Positions 1 to 7,107 of a DNA stretch of 7,322 bases are shown in pieces. Source of the DNA: a bacterium. Its GTDB lineage: Bacteria > Fidelibacterota > Marinisomatia > Marinisomatales > JAHJCW01. The stretch is taken from NCBI GenBank assembly GCA_018812885.1, contig JAHJCW010000007.1, forward strand, positions 1 to 7,322, read 5' to 3'. A program made the translations under genes and the position numbers. The number at the start of each line of letters is the position of its first letter. Within the stretch, counting starts at the first letter, position 1. A model generated the notes under the pieces. The model was not told where the DNA came from. It made no database searches and saw nothing but the letters and a program-made list of their open reading frames with translations.

Positions 1-945
1 CAAGATTTTCTAATGGTTACATTTGATTTGGTCGCCACTGCACAGAATGGAACTAATATAAATACTCGTTCAGCTGGCGGACTGAGAGGTTTGTCACGAC
101 AGATTGGTGCAGAATTATTTGACGAACAATGGATTTTACGCAAAGCGAAAGAAATTGGCGAGCAAGCGGTAGAATTGACCACTGCAGAAGAATGTCCAAC
201 CGGAACAATGGATTTGGTATTGGCACCTGATCAAATGATGCTACAAATCCACGAAAGTGTTGGACATGCCTTAGAAATTGATCGAATTCTTGGAGATGAA
301 AGAAATTATGCCGGTTGGAGTTTTGTAAAATTAGATGATTTTGGAAAACTTCAGTATGGCTCAAAATTAATGAATGCTACTTATGATCCAACCTATACCG
401 GTCAATTTGCCTCATTCGGATTCGATGACGGTGGATTAAAAGCTGATAAGGAATATTTGATTAAGGAAGGATTATTGATGCGTGGTTTGGGTGGAAAAGA
501 AAGTCAAATACGATCAGGAGTTCCCGGTGTTGCTAATTTTAGGGCAAGTTCATGGAATAGAGCACCAATTGACCGAATGGGAAATATCAATTTAGAACCC
601 GGTGATTCAACTTTTGATGAGATAATATCTTCAGTTAAAAAAGGTGTTTACATGGAAAGTAACCGCTCATGGTCAATTGATGATTACCGGAATAAATTCC
701 AATTTGGCTGCGAATATGGAAAATTAATTGAAAATGGTAAGTTGACCAAAACCGTCCGTAATCCAAATTATCGGGCAATCAGCAATCCGTTTTGGAAAAG
801 CTTGGCAATGATTGGTAATCATGATACTTTTAAAATGTATGGAACTCCATATTGCGGAAAGGGCGAACCAAATCAAACTATCAGAGTTGGGCACGCTTCT
901 CCGGTTTGTTTATTTAAAGATGTTGCCATATTTGGTGGCGCGTAA
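1..945 (+). CDS. tldD: TldD-family zinc metalloprotease, 5' end cut by window edge
   Basis: The reading frame is open from base 1, so the 314 visible codons are the C-terminal part of a protein whose family is usually about 450-480 residues. The ATG at 13 is internal, not the start. TldD is the catalytic half of the TldD/TldE complex, which degrades unfolded peptides in the cytoplasm and is known for microcin B17 maturation and CcdA antitoxin turnover in E. coli. The zinc motif HESVGH (HExxxH) lies at 250-267, within the conserved context HESVGHALEIDRILGDE. The family's third ligand, a cysteine, fits the Cys at 853-855 in YCGKGEPNQ, followed by the usual VGHASP and a GG end. The HESVGHA-E-DR form resembles the non-proteobacterial branch of the family, not E. 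coli TldD. Stop codons TAA and TAG stand in tandem at 943-948. tldE follows in the same direction, as expected for this pair. The family call is secure. Confidence 0.95.
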   Translation, partial: QDFLMVTFDLVATAQNGTNINTRSAGGLRGLSRQIGAELFDEQWILRKAKEIGEQAVELTTAEECPTGTMDLVLAPDQMMLQIHESVGHALEIDRILGDERNYAGWSFVKLDDFGKLQYGSKLMNATYDPTYTGQFASFGFDDGGLKADKEYLIKEGLLMRGLGGKESQIRSGVPGVANFRASSWNRAPIDRMGNINLEPGDSTFDEIISSVKKGVYMESNRSWSIDDYRNKFQFGCEYGKLIENGKLTKTVRNPNYRAISNPFWKSLAMIGNHDTFKMYGTPYCGKGEPNQTIRVGHASPVCLFKDVAIFGGA

Positions 946-962
946 TAGGAAGTTAAGTTATT

Positions 963-2285
963 ATGGAACAAATATTTAACAAGATAAGTGATAGATTATA
1001 TTCTAATTTGAAAACAGGTGAACATCTTACTTTATCTTTAGATGGTGAGAACAGTCAATTCATCCGAGTTAATAATGCCAAGATTCGTCAAACCGGATTG
1101 GTAAATAACGCTGACTTAGCGTTTGACTTAATTTATAATAATCGTAATTGCCAAGGGCAGATAACACTAAGTGGTGATTATGATAATGATTACAAGCGTG
1201 CAGTTGAGGAGCTTAATTGCTTACGGGCGGAAATTGTACAATTACCGGAAGACCCATTTATCGTTTTACCGGAAAATACTGGTTCATCCCGAGCGAGCAA
1301 GAGTGCAAATGGATTAAAAACCGATCAAACTGTTGACTCACTATTGCCGATTATGGCTGGAGTTGACTTGGTTGGTATTTGGTCTTCCGGACGGATTTTT
1401 AGTGGCAGCAGCAATTCAGCCGGACAAAAGCATTGGTTTGATACTGAGACATACTCACTTGATTTCTCACTTGTCAATAAAGACCATAAAATGGTTAAAG
1501 GAACTTTTGCCGGAAGTGATTGGAATCAGTCTAAATATGAGGCATATATCAAGGATGCTAAGATAAAATTAGAATTGATGAATAAAAAACCGGTAAAAAT
1601 GAAGCCGGGAAAATACCGCACATGGTTTGAATCAAAGGCGGTTTCGAATTTTCTTTCAATGTTTTCATATCAAGGTTTAAGCGAAGCAAATATTAGGCAA
1701 GGTAATAGTGCTTTCATCAAAATGCGCAATGAGGGTAAAAAATTGTCTTCACTATTTTCACTAAACGAAGATTTCCGCTCAGGATTAGTACCGCGTTTTA
1801 ACGAAAGAGGGGAGATTGCACCTGAGGTGTTATCGATTATCGAAAAAGGAAATCTTGCGAATACTATGGTTAGTTCGCGGACTGCTAAAGAATACAAAGT
1901 TAAATCCAACAATGCTAGCGGGGATGAGGTGTTGAGAGCTCCCCAAATGGCTATTGGTTCACTTGCCGATGAAAATGTTCTAAAAAAGTTAGGTACAGGA
2001 TTATTCATATCCAATTTGCACTACCTTAATTGGAGTGATAATATTGGTGGAAGAATTACCGGATTAACGCGCTACGCCTGTTTTTGGGTGGAGAATGGTG
2101 AGATTGTTGGACCTATCGAGACTATGCGTTTTGATGATACAATCTACAATTTATTTGGTGATAAACTTGAAGCAGTTGGCGACAATATAAAAATAAATCC
2201 GGAAGTTGAAACTTACTTTGGTCGTCAATATGGTAATATCACTTGTCCGGGGATGCTTGTTAAATCATTTGAATTGACATTGTAG
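963..2285 (+). CDS. tldE: TldE/PmbA-family protein, non-catalytic partner of TldD
   Basis: This 440-residue protein matches the usual length of TldE/PmbA. In the known complex TldE is structurally like TldD but has no zinc site, and it helps form the chamber around the TldD active site. No HExxxH motif is present here, which fits. Family signatures are the central stretch KYRTWFESKAVSNFLSMFSY followed by GLSEANIRQG, and the C-terminal block with GLFISNLHY, ITGLTRYACFWVENGEIVGP and MRFDDTIYNLFGD. The ATG at 963 is 17 bases after the tldD stop, with an AGGAAG sequence at 947-952 about 10 bases upstream as a weak ribosome site. The two genes are therefore very likely co-transcribed and co-translated. 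The stop codon TAG at 2283-2285 directly abuts a palindromic repeat. No RiPP precursor or toxin-antitoxin gene is visible nearby, so the natural substrate is unknown. Confidence 0.94.
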   Translation: MEQIFNKISDRLYSNLKTGEHLTLSLDGENSQFIRVNNAKIRQTGLVNNADLAFDLIYNNRNCQGQITLSGDYDNDYKRAVEELNCLRAEIVQLPEDPFIVLPENTGSSRASKSANGLKTDQTVDSLLPIMAGVDLVGIWSSGRIFSGSSNSAGQKHWFDTETYSLDFSLVNKDHKMVKGTFAGSDWNQSKYEAYIKDAKIKLELMNKKPVKMKPGKYRTWFESKAVSNFLSMFSYQGLSEANIRQGNSAFIKMRNEGKKLSSLFSLNEDFRSGLVPRFNERGEIAPEVLSIIEKGNLANTMVSSRTAKEYKVKSNNASGDEVLRAPQMAIGSLADENVLKKLGTGLFISNLHYLNWSDNIGGRITGLTRYACFWVENGEIVGPIETMRFDDTIYNLFGDKLEAVGDNIKINPEVETYFGRQYGNITCPGMLVKSFELTL

Positions 2286-2371
2286 TGTCATTCTGAACGT
2301 AGTGAAGAATCTCTGTAGTATGAATAAAAGGGAAAACCTGAGATTCTTCGTTGTTCCTCCTCAGAATGACA
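2286..2371. repeat. Imperfect palindromic intergenic repeat (REP/MITE-like hairpin)
   Basis: The outer arms TGTCATTCTGA (2286-2296) and TCAGAATGACA (2361-2371) are perfect inverted repeats. The inner arms GAAGAATCTC (2304-2313) and GAGATTCTTC (2340-2349) are also perfect. The unmatched segments between them (7 bases on the left, 11 on the right) differ in sequence and length, and the loop is 26 bases. The result is a long hairpin with an internal bulge. The core CATTCTGA...GAAGAATCT looks like a dispersed hairpin repeat I recall from many environmental bacterial genomes, but I cannot search for copies. It fills nearly the whole gap between tldE and the sixA-like gene. The 5-base sequence ATTGT lies near both ends (2279-2283 and 2373-2377), a possible but weak target duplication. 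It lacks a T-run on either side, so it is not a standard terminator. It could act as a transcript-processing or stabilising hairpin. Confidence 0.85.
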
Positions 2372-2384
2372 AATTGTGCAAGAT

Positions 2385-2882
2385 ATGAAAAAACTTACAC
2401 TAATTCGTCATGGTAAATCATCTTGGGCTAATTCATTATTATCTGATTGGGAAAGACCTCTTAATAACCGTGGTAAAAAGGACGCTTTATTAATTGGCTA
2501 TAAATTAGAAGAAGAAAATATCATTCCGGATAAAATCATCTCAAGCTCGGCCAAGCGGGCTTATGATACTGCTAAGCGTATTGCTGAGTGCATCAAATAT
2601 CCTGAAAGTAAAATTGCCATTACCGATGATATTTATTTGGCAGGATTACCGCAATTAGTCCAATTAATCCAAAATTTGAAAGATAAATGGAAGCATGTTT
2701 TCCTGTTTGGGCATAATCCATATTTTACAGAATTACCCAATTTATATGGTAAAAATAAAATATTAAATTTGCCGACGACCGGTGTTTATCAAATCACTTT
2801 TAAATGTGATAAATGGGCTGACATCTCACTTAATAATGGGGGGAATTCTTATTTTCTTACTCCTAAGCAGTTGAAGGAATAG
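2385..2882 (+). CDS. sixA: SixA-like phosphohistidine phosphatase (histidine phosphatase superfamily)
   Basis: The 165-residue product is close to the length of E. coli SixA (161). The phosphate-accepting RHG motif is at residues 8-10 (LTLIRHGKSSW), followed by DWERPLNNRG. The SSSAKRAYDTA block supplies the conserved arginine, and FGHNP supplies the second catalytic histidine. SixA in E. coli removes phosphate from phosphohistidine in phosphorelay/PTS-type proteins. For this homologue the substrate is unknown, and the superfamily's short members are diverse. A GTG at 2376 would add three residues, but the ATG at 2385 puts the first beta strand at the usual distance from the N-terminus, so I chose it. 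No Shine-Dalgarno sequence precedes either start. The gene runs in the same direction as tldD/tldE but is separated from them by the palindromic repeat, and it ends just before a strong terminator. Confidence 0.88.
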   Translation: MKKLTLIRHGKSSWANSLLSDWERPLNNRGKKDALLIGYKLEEENIIPDKIISSSAKRAYDTAKRIAECIKYPESKIAITDDIYLAGLPQLVQLIQNLKDKWKHVFLFGHNPYFTELPNLYGKNKILNLPTTGVYQITFKCDKWADISLNNGGNSYFLTPKQLKE

Positions 2883-2910
2883 ATATATTTTCCTATATAA
2901 ATTATTTTTG

Positions 2911-2956
2911 AAAAACAGGCTCAATTAATTATTATTAAATCGAGCCTGTTTTTTTT
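2911..2956. terminator. Bidirectional rho-independent terminator between convergent genes
   Basis: A perfect stem AAAAACAGGCTC (2911-2922) pairs with GAGCCTGTTTTT (2942-2953) around a 19-base AT-rich loop. Eight T residues (2949-2956) follow on the plus strand, ending transcripts from the sixA-like gene. Read on the minus strand, the A-run at 2911-2915 gives five T residues, so the same hairpin can end the lipoprotein transcript, whose stop codon is 25 bases away. The position between two converging genes fits exactly. Confidence 0.9.
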
Positions 2957-2981
2957 AAACCTATTTATTCAGACAAATTCA

Positions 2982-4880
2982 TTATTTGGTTTTTAATGGT
3001 CTATCAGAATTAATAAGCAATTTGCCGGCTGGCGCATAATCACTAAAGGTACCACCCGGCATTGTGATTGTTGTAGCATTCCACGTTTCACGAAAATTAA
3101 GCGATGGTCCGACTAATGTACGTGTTATCTGATTAGTTTGTCCTTCATTTAGTACAATTTGTAAGGTTGGAATCGTTGGGTCGCCAGCGAAGGAATAATA
3201 GTGAACTACGACATTATACGCACCCGGATTTGCAGCCACTGCCTCATGGCTCAATCTAAAATTCTCTGGACCATATCCATATGTATCATCCACATCAAGC
3301 CAACCGCCAATGTCAGTTTCCTTATTAGTATACCCGCACCACTCGCCGGTAGGATCTTGAACCCACAGATCAACGTCACTACTCGGACCTAAATTCCAGG
3401 TTAAGGTCACCTTCATTCCATACGTTGGAAAATTGCCATTTATAGTTATTTCATCAAAGCCAATACCTCCATCGGTATTAAAAGCTTCGACTCGGATTGT
3501 GTTCCAGCCGCGTTGTAAAACAATTGCTGTATTATCCAAAACTCCGGAATTAACACCAATTGTTTGAGATGAACCATTTACAATTAGTTTGGCAAAGAGA
3601 ATTGCAGTATCACTTACATCCCCGGCAAGATAAACGATTTCATCGGTTGTTTCTACACCATTTTCAGGGCTAGTGATTGTTACGGTTGGTCCAGCGACTC
3701 CTGCTCCTACTATAAAACCGGCAGTAGATTGACCGTAGGAATCAATATTATCAAGGAAATCCAATCCTTTGTCATAGAATCCATTACGATCTACATCAAT
3801 AACTACATCATATTTTCCGGCTGTTAGAGTAGCGGGCCATATTAGTACTCGACCCTCGTTTGTACAGCCATATTGCGGCGTATCGAGTTCCGGGACTTGT
3901 GTCACATCATCGAGTGGATCTCCGTCATTCCATACAGCCTGATGTATAACTACATATTTATGCACCCATTTATGAGTGAATTGTTGAATTCTAGGATTCA
4001 GATAGGCATAAACATTATCGGTCGTTTGAAAAATATCTACATATTCATAGTTATTATTGCAGGCAATCTGCACTTGAATATCTTCACCAGCTGTGGCATA
4101 TGTTTGAACCATAAACCCAACCGGATAATACCCATCTACTAAGTCGCCGGCCGAATAATATCCATCGCGATCAAAATCAGCAACAATATCATAAGGTGCA
4201 ACTAGTGATGGATTAGGCCATACTCTAGTATGAAATTCGCCATTACCATTCACAGTCACTATTTCTGGTGCACCAGATACATCTGTAAGAGGTGTACCCA
4301 ACTCCCAATATCTAATATCATCCACAACATAAATATCGAGTACCGCACCAGAGGTAAGATTTTTACCTTTTGCCCATACCGGATGTTGATTCCTTAAAAA
4401 TGAATTTTGAGCATAACCATCTTGATCAGCTGCAAATACAACGGGTGCTCCATAGTCGACAGTGAACTGTTGAGTAGTAACTAATTTGCCATCAATGTTA
4501 TATACTTCGATCGTGAATGTCTCAACATCTAACACTTTACTGAGTGATCGACCATTTGATCCACCAGGGAAATCCAATCCTAAATCATATCCGATCGCGG
4601 TAAGAGGAATTTCGCCATTAGCATCTGTTGTAAGCGTTGCTTTTGCTACCTCAATATCACTCTGATTCTTTAATGTAAAGTCGTAAACGGTTGTTGGTAA
4701 AAGTTGACCGAATCCCCAAAAAGCACTTTCTCCCCCTTCTAAACCGGTACTGGGATTTCCCTCTCCATCAGAAAGACTAATATTACCTGTCTCAGAAAAT
4801 GGCGAATCTGTTGATTTATCACAACCGCCGAGAGAGAGAATGAGAATCGCCAAACCAATGCCTATTACATACCTTTTCAT
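2982..4880 (-). CDS. Large multidomain lipoprotein with EF-hand-like loops, Ig-like and DUF2135/YfaP-like domains
   Basis: This 632-residue protein starts with a lipoprotein signal: basic MKR, a hydrophobic stretch, then the lipobox LGGC with Cys20 as the lipid-modified residue. It should be anchored in a membrane facing the periplasm or outside. After a low-complexity Ser/Gly/Asp linker come a beta-rich segment (about 52-145) and two diverged copies of a roughly 100-residue module (about 166-259 and 290-391). Each copy contains YVV...PL-DV...PE, a WP pair and YD-V-D-DR-G-Y. The first holds a canonical EF-hand-type loop at 235-246 (D235, D237, D239, G240, D246); the second (362-374) is degenerate. 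An Ig-like segment follows (398-482, starting TVTITSPENG). A DUF2135/YfaP-like domain (about 489-586) has DVDLWVQDPTGE, GGWLDVDDTYGYGPEN and PGAYNVVVHYYS. The ATG is supported by AAGGAG six bases upstream. I see no catalytic motif; a binding or structural surface role is inferred. It lies downstream of the metallophosphoesterase on the same strand. Confidence 0.88.
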   Translation of the reverse strand: MKRYVIGIGLAILILSLGGCDKSTDSPFSETGNISLSDGEGNPSTGLEGGESAFWGFGQLLPTTVYDFTLKNQSDIEVAKATLTTDANGEIPLTAIGYDLGLDFPGGSNGRSLSKVLDVETFTIEVYNIDGKLVTTQQFTVDYGAPVVFAADQDGYAQNSFLRNQHPVWAKGKNLTSGAVLDIYVVDDIRYWELGTPLTDVSGAPEIVTVNGNGEFHTRVWPNPSLVAPYDIVADFDRDGYYSAGDLVDGYYPVGFMVQTYATAGEDIQVQIACNNNYEYVDIFQTTDNVYAYLNPRIQQFTHKWVHKYVVIHQAVWNDGDPLDDVTQVPELDTPQYGCTNEGRVLIWPATLTAGKYDVVIDVDRNGFYDKGLDFLDNIDSYGQSTAGFIVGAGVAGPTVTITSPENGVETTDEIVYLAGDVSDTAILFAKLIVNGSSQTIGVNSGVLDNTAIVLQRGWNTIRVEAFNTDGGIGFDEITINGNFPTYGMKVTLTWNLGPSSDVDLWVQDPTGEWCGYTNKETDIGGWLDVDDTYGYGPENFRLSHEAVAANPGAYNVVVHYYSFAGDPTIPTLQIVLNEGQTNQITRTLVGPSLNFRETWNATTITMPGGTFSDYAPAGKLLINSDRPLKTK

Positions 4881-4886
4881 TATTTG

Positions 4887-4892
4887 CTCCTT
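4887..4892 (-). promoter_or_regulatory. Strong ribosome binding site of the lipoprotein gene
   Basis: On the minus strand the sequence reads AAGGAG, six bases before the ATG at 4878-4880. It is the best Shine-Dalgarno match in the window and fixes the lipoprotein start. It also suggests this gene has its own strong translation signal regardless of upstream translation. Confidence 0.8.
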
Positions 4893-5060
4893 GTTATAAT
4901 AGTAATTAATTTTTTTTGATTTTAATGTAAATTTTTTGAATATCTATTTAATTTCAAAAATTTGTAAATAATTAGAAATCATAAATATTCACGGTAGGAT
5001 AATACAATTAGAGAGCCTAAATATCAATCAATATCTAATTATACCGAATTATTAATATTA
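4893..5060 (-). other. AT-rich intergenic region between metallophosphoesterase and lipoprotein genes
   Basis: This stretch holds no credible gene. It has an AT-only style inverted repeat with one bulged base: AAATTTTTTGAA at 4929-4940 and TTCAAAAATTT at 4953-4963. No GC-rich stem with a T-run follows the metallophosphoesterase stop, so read-through from that gene into the lipoprotein gene is possible. I could not identify a promoter with both boxes convincingly spaced; the long A/T runs make weak matches meaningless. Confidence 0.4.
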
Positions 5061-6959
5061 TTATTCCGCTAAAGTAAAGGTATCAATCAACTCTAATGTA
5101 TCGGGATTAATTACTTCACACCAAACCTTTTTCCCATCAACATGGATAAACAGAACGGCGTACTGGGACGAGAATTTATCAACCCAATTCGTCCAGGGAG
5201 TTACTTCCTGTCCATAATAGGGAGCACCTGCAGTACCGTTAGTTATAAATGTAAGCGGACGGTATTTTGTCAATTTTGGTTTGCCATAATTCTCTGGATA
5301 AATTGGCATATCAGCCGTTAAACGCATACGGTGATAATTATGCTCATCACTGGTAAGTACGGCAAGCACTTTTGTACTATGATTCATTATTATATCTAAA
5401 TATTCATCACGATTTTCGATGATTCCTTTTGCCACCGACTTACCTGCTACGTACGGTCGTTTGGAGTTGTCACCATAGTACCACATGGCATTTGCTACAT
5501 GTCCGCCATTTGGAAATACCGGTGTATGCTGAGTTACAAATACATGGTCAATATTATTGTCTTTTTCCAGTTGATGCAGTGTGCTCTTAAACCATTCTAA
5601 TTGGCTATCCATAATATAACCATGCAAGTTGCCGCCATGTTCCGGTGTACGCCAAATAGTGGGAGAATACCAATAATCAGCATTTAGCACGACAACAGCA
5701 ATATTGTCATATATATAGTGGAAAATAGTTTCCGCATACGGTGGAAAATCAGTGCTGTTTGGATCGGAGTCATAGACCGCGTCATCTTCACTAGCGGGTC
5801 CTTGCACGGAATTCACAAAATTTTTAGCATACAAAACTTCCGACGAGTGTTCAGCAAACGGGAAATGGTCGATTATAGCCCATTTTTCACCATTTGAGAA
5901 TATATACCAGTAACCTTCGTGATTGCCAAATCCGGTTACAAAGGGTATATAATGAGCGAATGGTTCAATAGCTCTTTTCCAATTTGCATATTCCAGGTTT
6001 ATGGACTCCGCACTCGCCTTATTTCCATCGATCATATCACCAGTGAATTGAAAAAAGCGTGCATTTTTATAACTGGACAATACTGCAATCCGTTTCATGA
6101 CATAAGCATTGGCTCCCTTAATATCACGTTCACCACCGCCTGCATTTCCACGTCCGTCACTAGCATAACCGAAAGTAAACGGTTTCCGTGAACCCGGCTC
6201 AGGTGCTGTATGGAAAGAATAGGTATCTTGATATTTACCATAGTGAACCGTATATTCGTAATCCATATCATCATTTAACTTGGAGATTGGAATTTCATGA
6301 TGTGTATCGGCAACCGCTTCTTGAAAAACATGTTCACCAACAGTAATCTCGGTTTTAATCGGTACGCTTGTCTCAAATGAAATGGTTGCGCCACTGTGGG
6401 TCAATATGTTAACAAAAGGTCCTTCAATGATGGATGGCACAACCTGAAAAGGTTCCTCTGCTGATACTAATATTTTTCCATCATAAAGTATCTCACCGGC
6501 TTTGTTAGAAATGCGGTAACCTAACCTGATCAATTTAGATTTTTCCCAACCGGTAATATCAAAAAGTCCGGATAAATTTTCCTTGATATTAATTTTTGCT
6601 TTTCCCGAATCGATTTTTGACCGACTATGAAAATACATTGGATAAGGATGTTTAATACCATCGGTCTGAATCAGACCGTAATATAACCAGCCGGACATAT
6701 CGGTATTTTGAAAATCAAACTCTATGCCTGTTTCTGTACCAACGGGAATACTCCGTAAGCTTGATAAACTGTAATTATCGGTATTAGGTATCGATGGCAG
6801 AATATCTCCATCTTTAGTTGTGAATATTAGTGTGCCGGTAGAATCATAGGACAGATTTGTATACGATTTGGGAATAGCAAACTTTTCCTGAGCCTGAATA
6901 TTGGCAATGCTAATAATAATAAAAAATGTTGTAATAATTTTAGTGATAATTTTTACCAT
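5061..6959 (-). CDS. Secreted metallophosphoesterase with N-terminal fibronectin-III-like domain
   Basis: The product has 632 residues. A Sec signal peptide (basic start, hydrophobic core ITTFFIIISIANI) likely ends after IQA at residue 23, with no lipobox, so the protein is exported. Residues 25-170 are a beta-rich region I do not recognise. Residues about 174-252 resemble the fibronectin-III-like domain found before the catalytic domain of purple acid phosphatases. The calcineurin-like catalytic domain follows: motif I ASDGRG (D268), motif II FTGDMIDG (D308), motif III GFGNHEG (N346, H347), motif IV VTQH (H478) and motif V SDEHNYHR (H540). These residues normally hold two metal ions and hydrolyse phosphoesters. 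The motifs depart from purple acid phosphatase: no Tyr in GDxxY, and D538 where GHxH has its first His. The C-terminal segment ends in plain beta strands with no visible sorting domain. A weak GGAA precedes the ATG by about nine bases. The specific substrate is unknown. Confidence 0.9.
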   Translation of the reverse strand: MVKIITKIITTFFIIISIANIQAQEKFAIPKSYTNLSYDSTGTLIFTTKDGDILPSIPNTDNYSLSSLRSIPVGTETGIEFDFQNTDMSGWLYYGLIQTDGIKHPYPMYFHSRSKIDSGKAKINIKENLSGLFDITGWEKSKLIRLGYRISNKAGEILYDGKILVSAEEPFQVVPSIIEGPFVNILTHSGATISFETSVPIKTEITVGEHVFQEAVADTHHEIPISKLNDDMDYEYTVHYGKYQDTYSFHTAPEPGSRKPFTFGYASDGRGNAGGGERDIKGANAYVMKRIAVLSSYKNARFFQFTGDMIDGNKASAESINLEYANWKRAIEPFAHYIPFVTGFGNHEGYWYIFSNGEKWAIIDHFPFAEHSSEVLYAKNFVNSVQGPASEDDAVYDSDPNSTDFPPYAETIFHYIYDNIAVVVLNADYWYSPTIWRTPEHGGNLHGYIMDSQLEWFKSTLHQLEKDNNIDHVFVTQHTPVFPNGGHVANAMWYYGDNSKRPYVAGKSVAKGIIENRDEYLDIIMNHSTKVLAVLTSDEHNYHRMRLTADMPIYPENYGKPKLTKYRPLTFITNGTAGAPYYGQEVTPWTNWVDKFSSQYAVLFIHVDGKKVWCEVINPDTLELIDTFTLAE

Positions 6960-7068
6960 CAGTTAATTCCGTAAAGTTATTTCATGATTTAATCAGATAA
7001 GTGAGCGGAAATTTAACAATAAACAAATAAATAAAACTTACTTTCTGATTCAAAAGGAGTTAAAGCAG
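6960..7068 (-). other. Intergenic region upstream of the metallophosphoesterase gene
   Basis: This 109-base gap lies between the PhzF-family stop and the metallophosphoesterase start. It holds no gene. On the minus strand a GGAA lies about nine bases before the ATG. I see no clear sigma-70 or TAnnTTTG-type promoter, so I cannot say whether the metallophosphoesterase gene has its own promoter or is read from phzF. Confidence 0.4.
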
Positions 7069-7107
7069 TTATACATTGATTTTACCCTCCAAATACATAA
7101 CTGCTTT
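7062..7107 (-). terminator. Perfect 11-bp inverted repeat overlapping the phzF stop; possible weak terminator
   Basis: AAAGCAGTTAT (7062-7072) and ATAACTGCTTT (7097-7107) are perfect inverted repeats around a 24-base spacer. In the direction of phzF transcription the first arm codes for Lys-Ala-Val near the end of the protein and the second contains the stop codon. The bases after the second arm (AACTCCTTTTG) are T-rich but interrupted, and the stem has only three G:C pairs, so a terminator role is uncertain. Confidence 0.4.

Noticed and set aside
53..364. Antisense open frame of about 100 codons inside tldD
   Set aside because: It lies fully opposite conserved tldD coding sequence, including the zinc motif, and its product has no recognisable domain or signal.
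1670..2014. Antisense open frame inside tldE
   Set aside because: Complete overlap with a well-supported gene and no family features or ribosome site; it is best explained as a by-product of tldE codon use.
2376..2384. GTG start giving a three-residue longer SixA-like protein
   Set aside because: There is no ribosome site for it, and the ATG at 2385 gives the usual short lead into the RHG strand.
3201..4142. Short plus-strand open frames opposite the lipoprotein gene
   Set aside because: They overlap the repeated modules and DUF2135-like domain on the other strand, and their products look random.
4929..4963. AT-rich inverted repeat as a terminator after the metallophosphoesterase gene
   Set aside because: The stem is nearly all A:T with a bulge and lies about 100 bases past the stop codon; such matches are expected in DNA this AT-rich.
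2982..6959. The lipoprotein and metallophosphoesterase are both exactly 632 residues, hinting at duplication
   Set aside because: Their signal types, domains and motifs differ entirely, so the equal length is coincidence.
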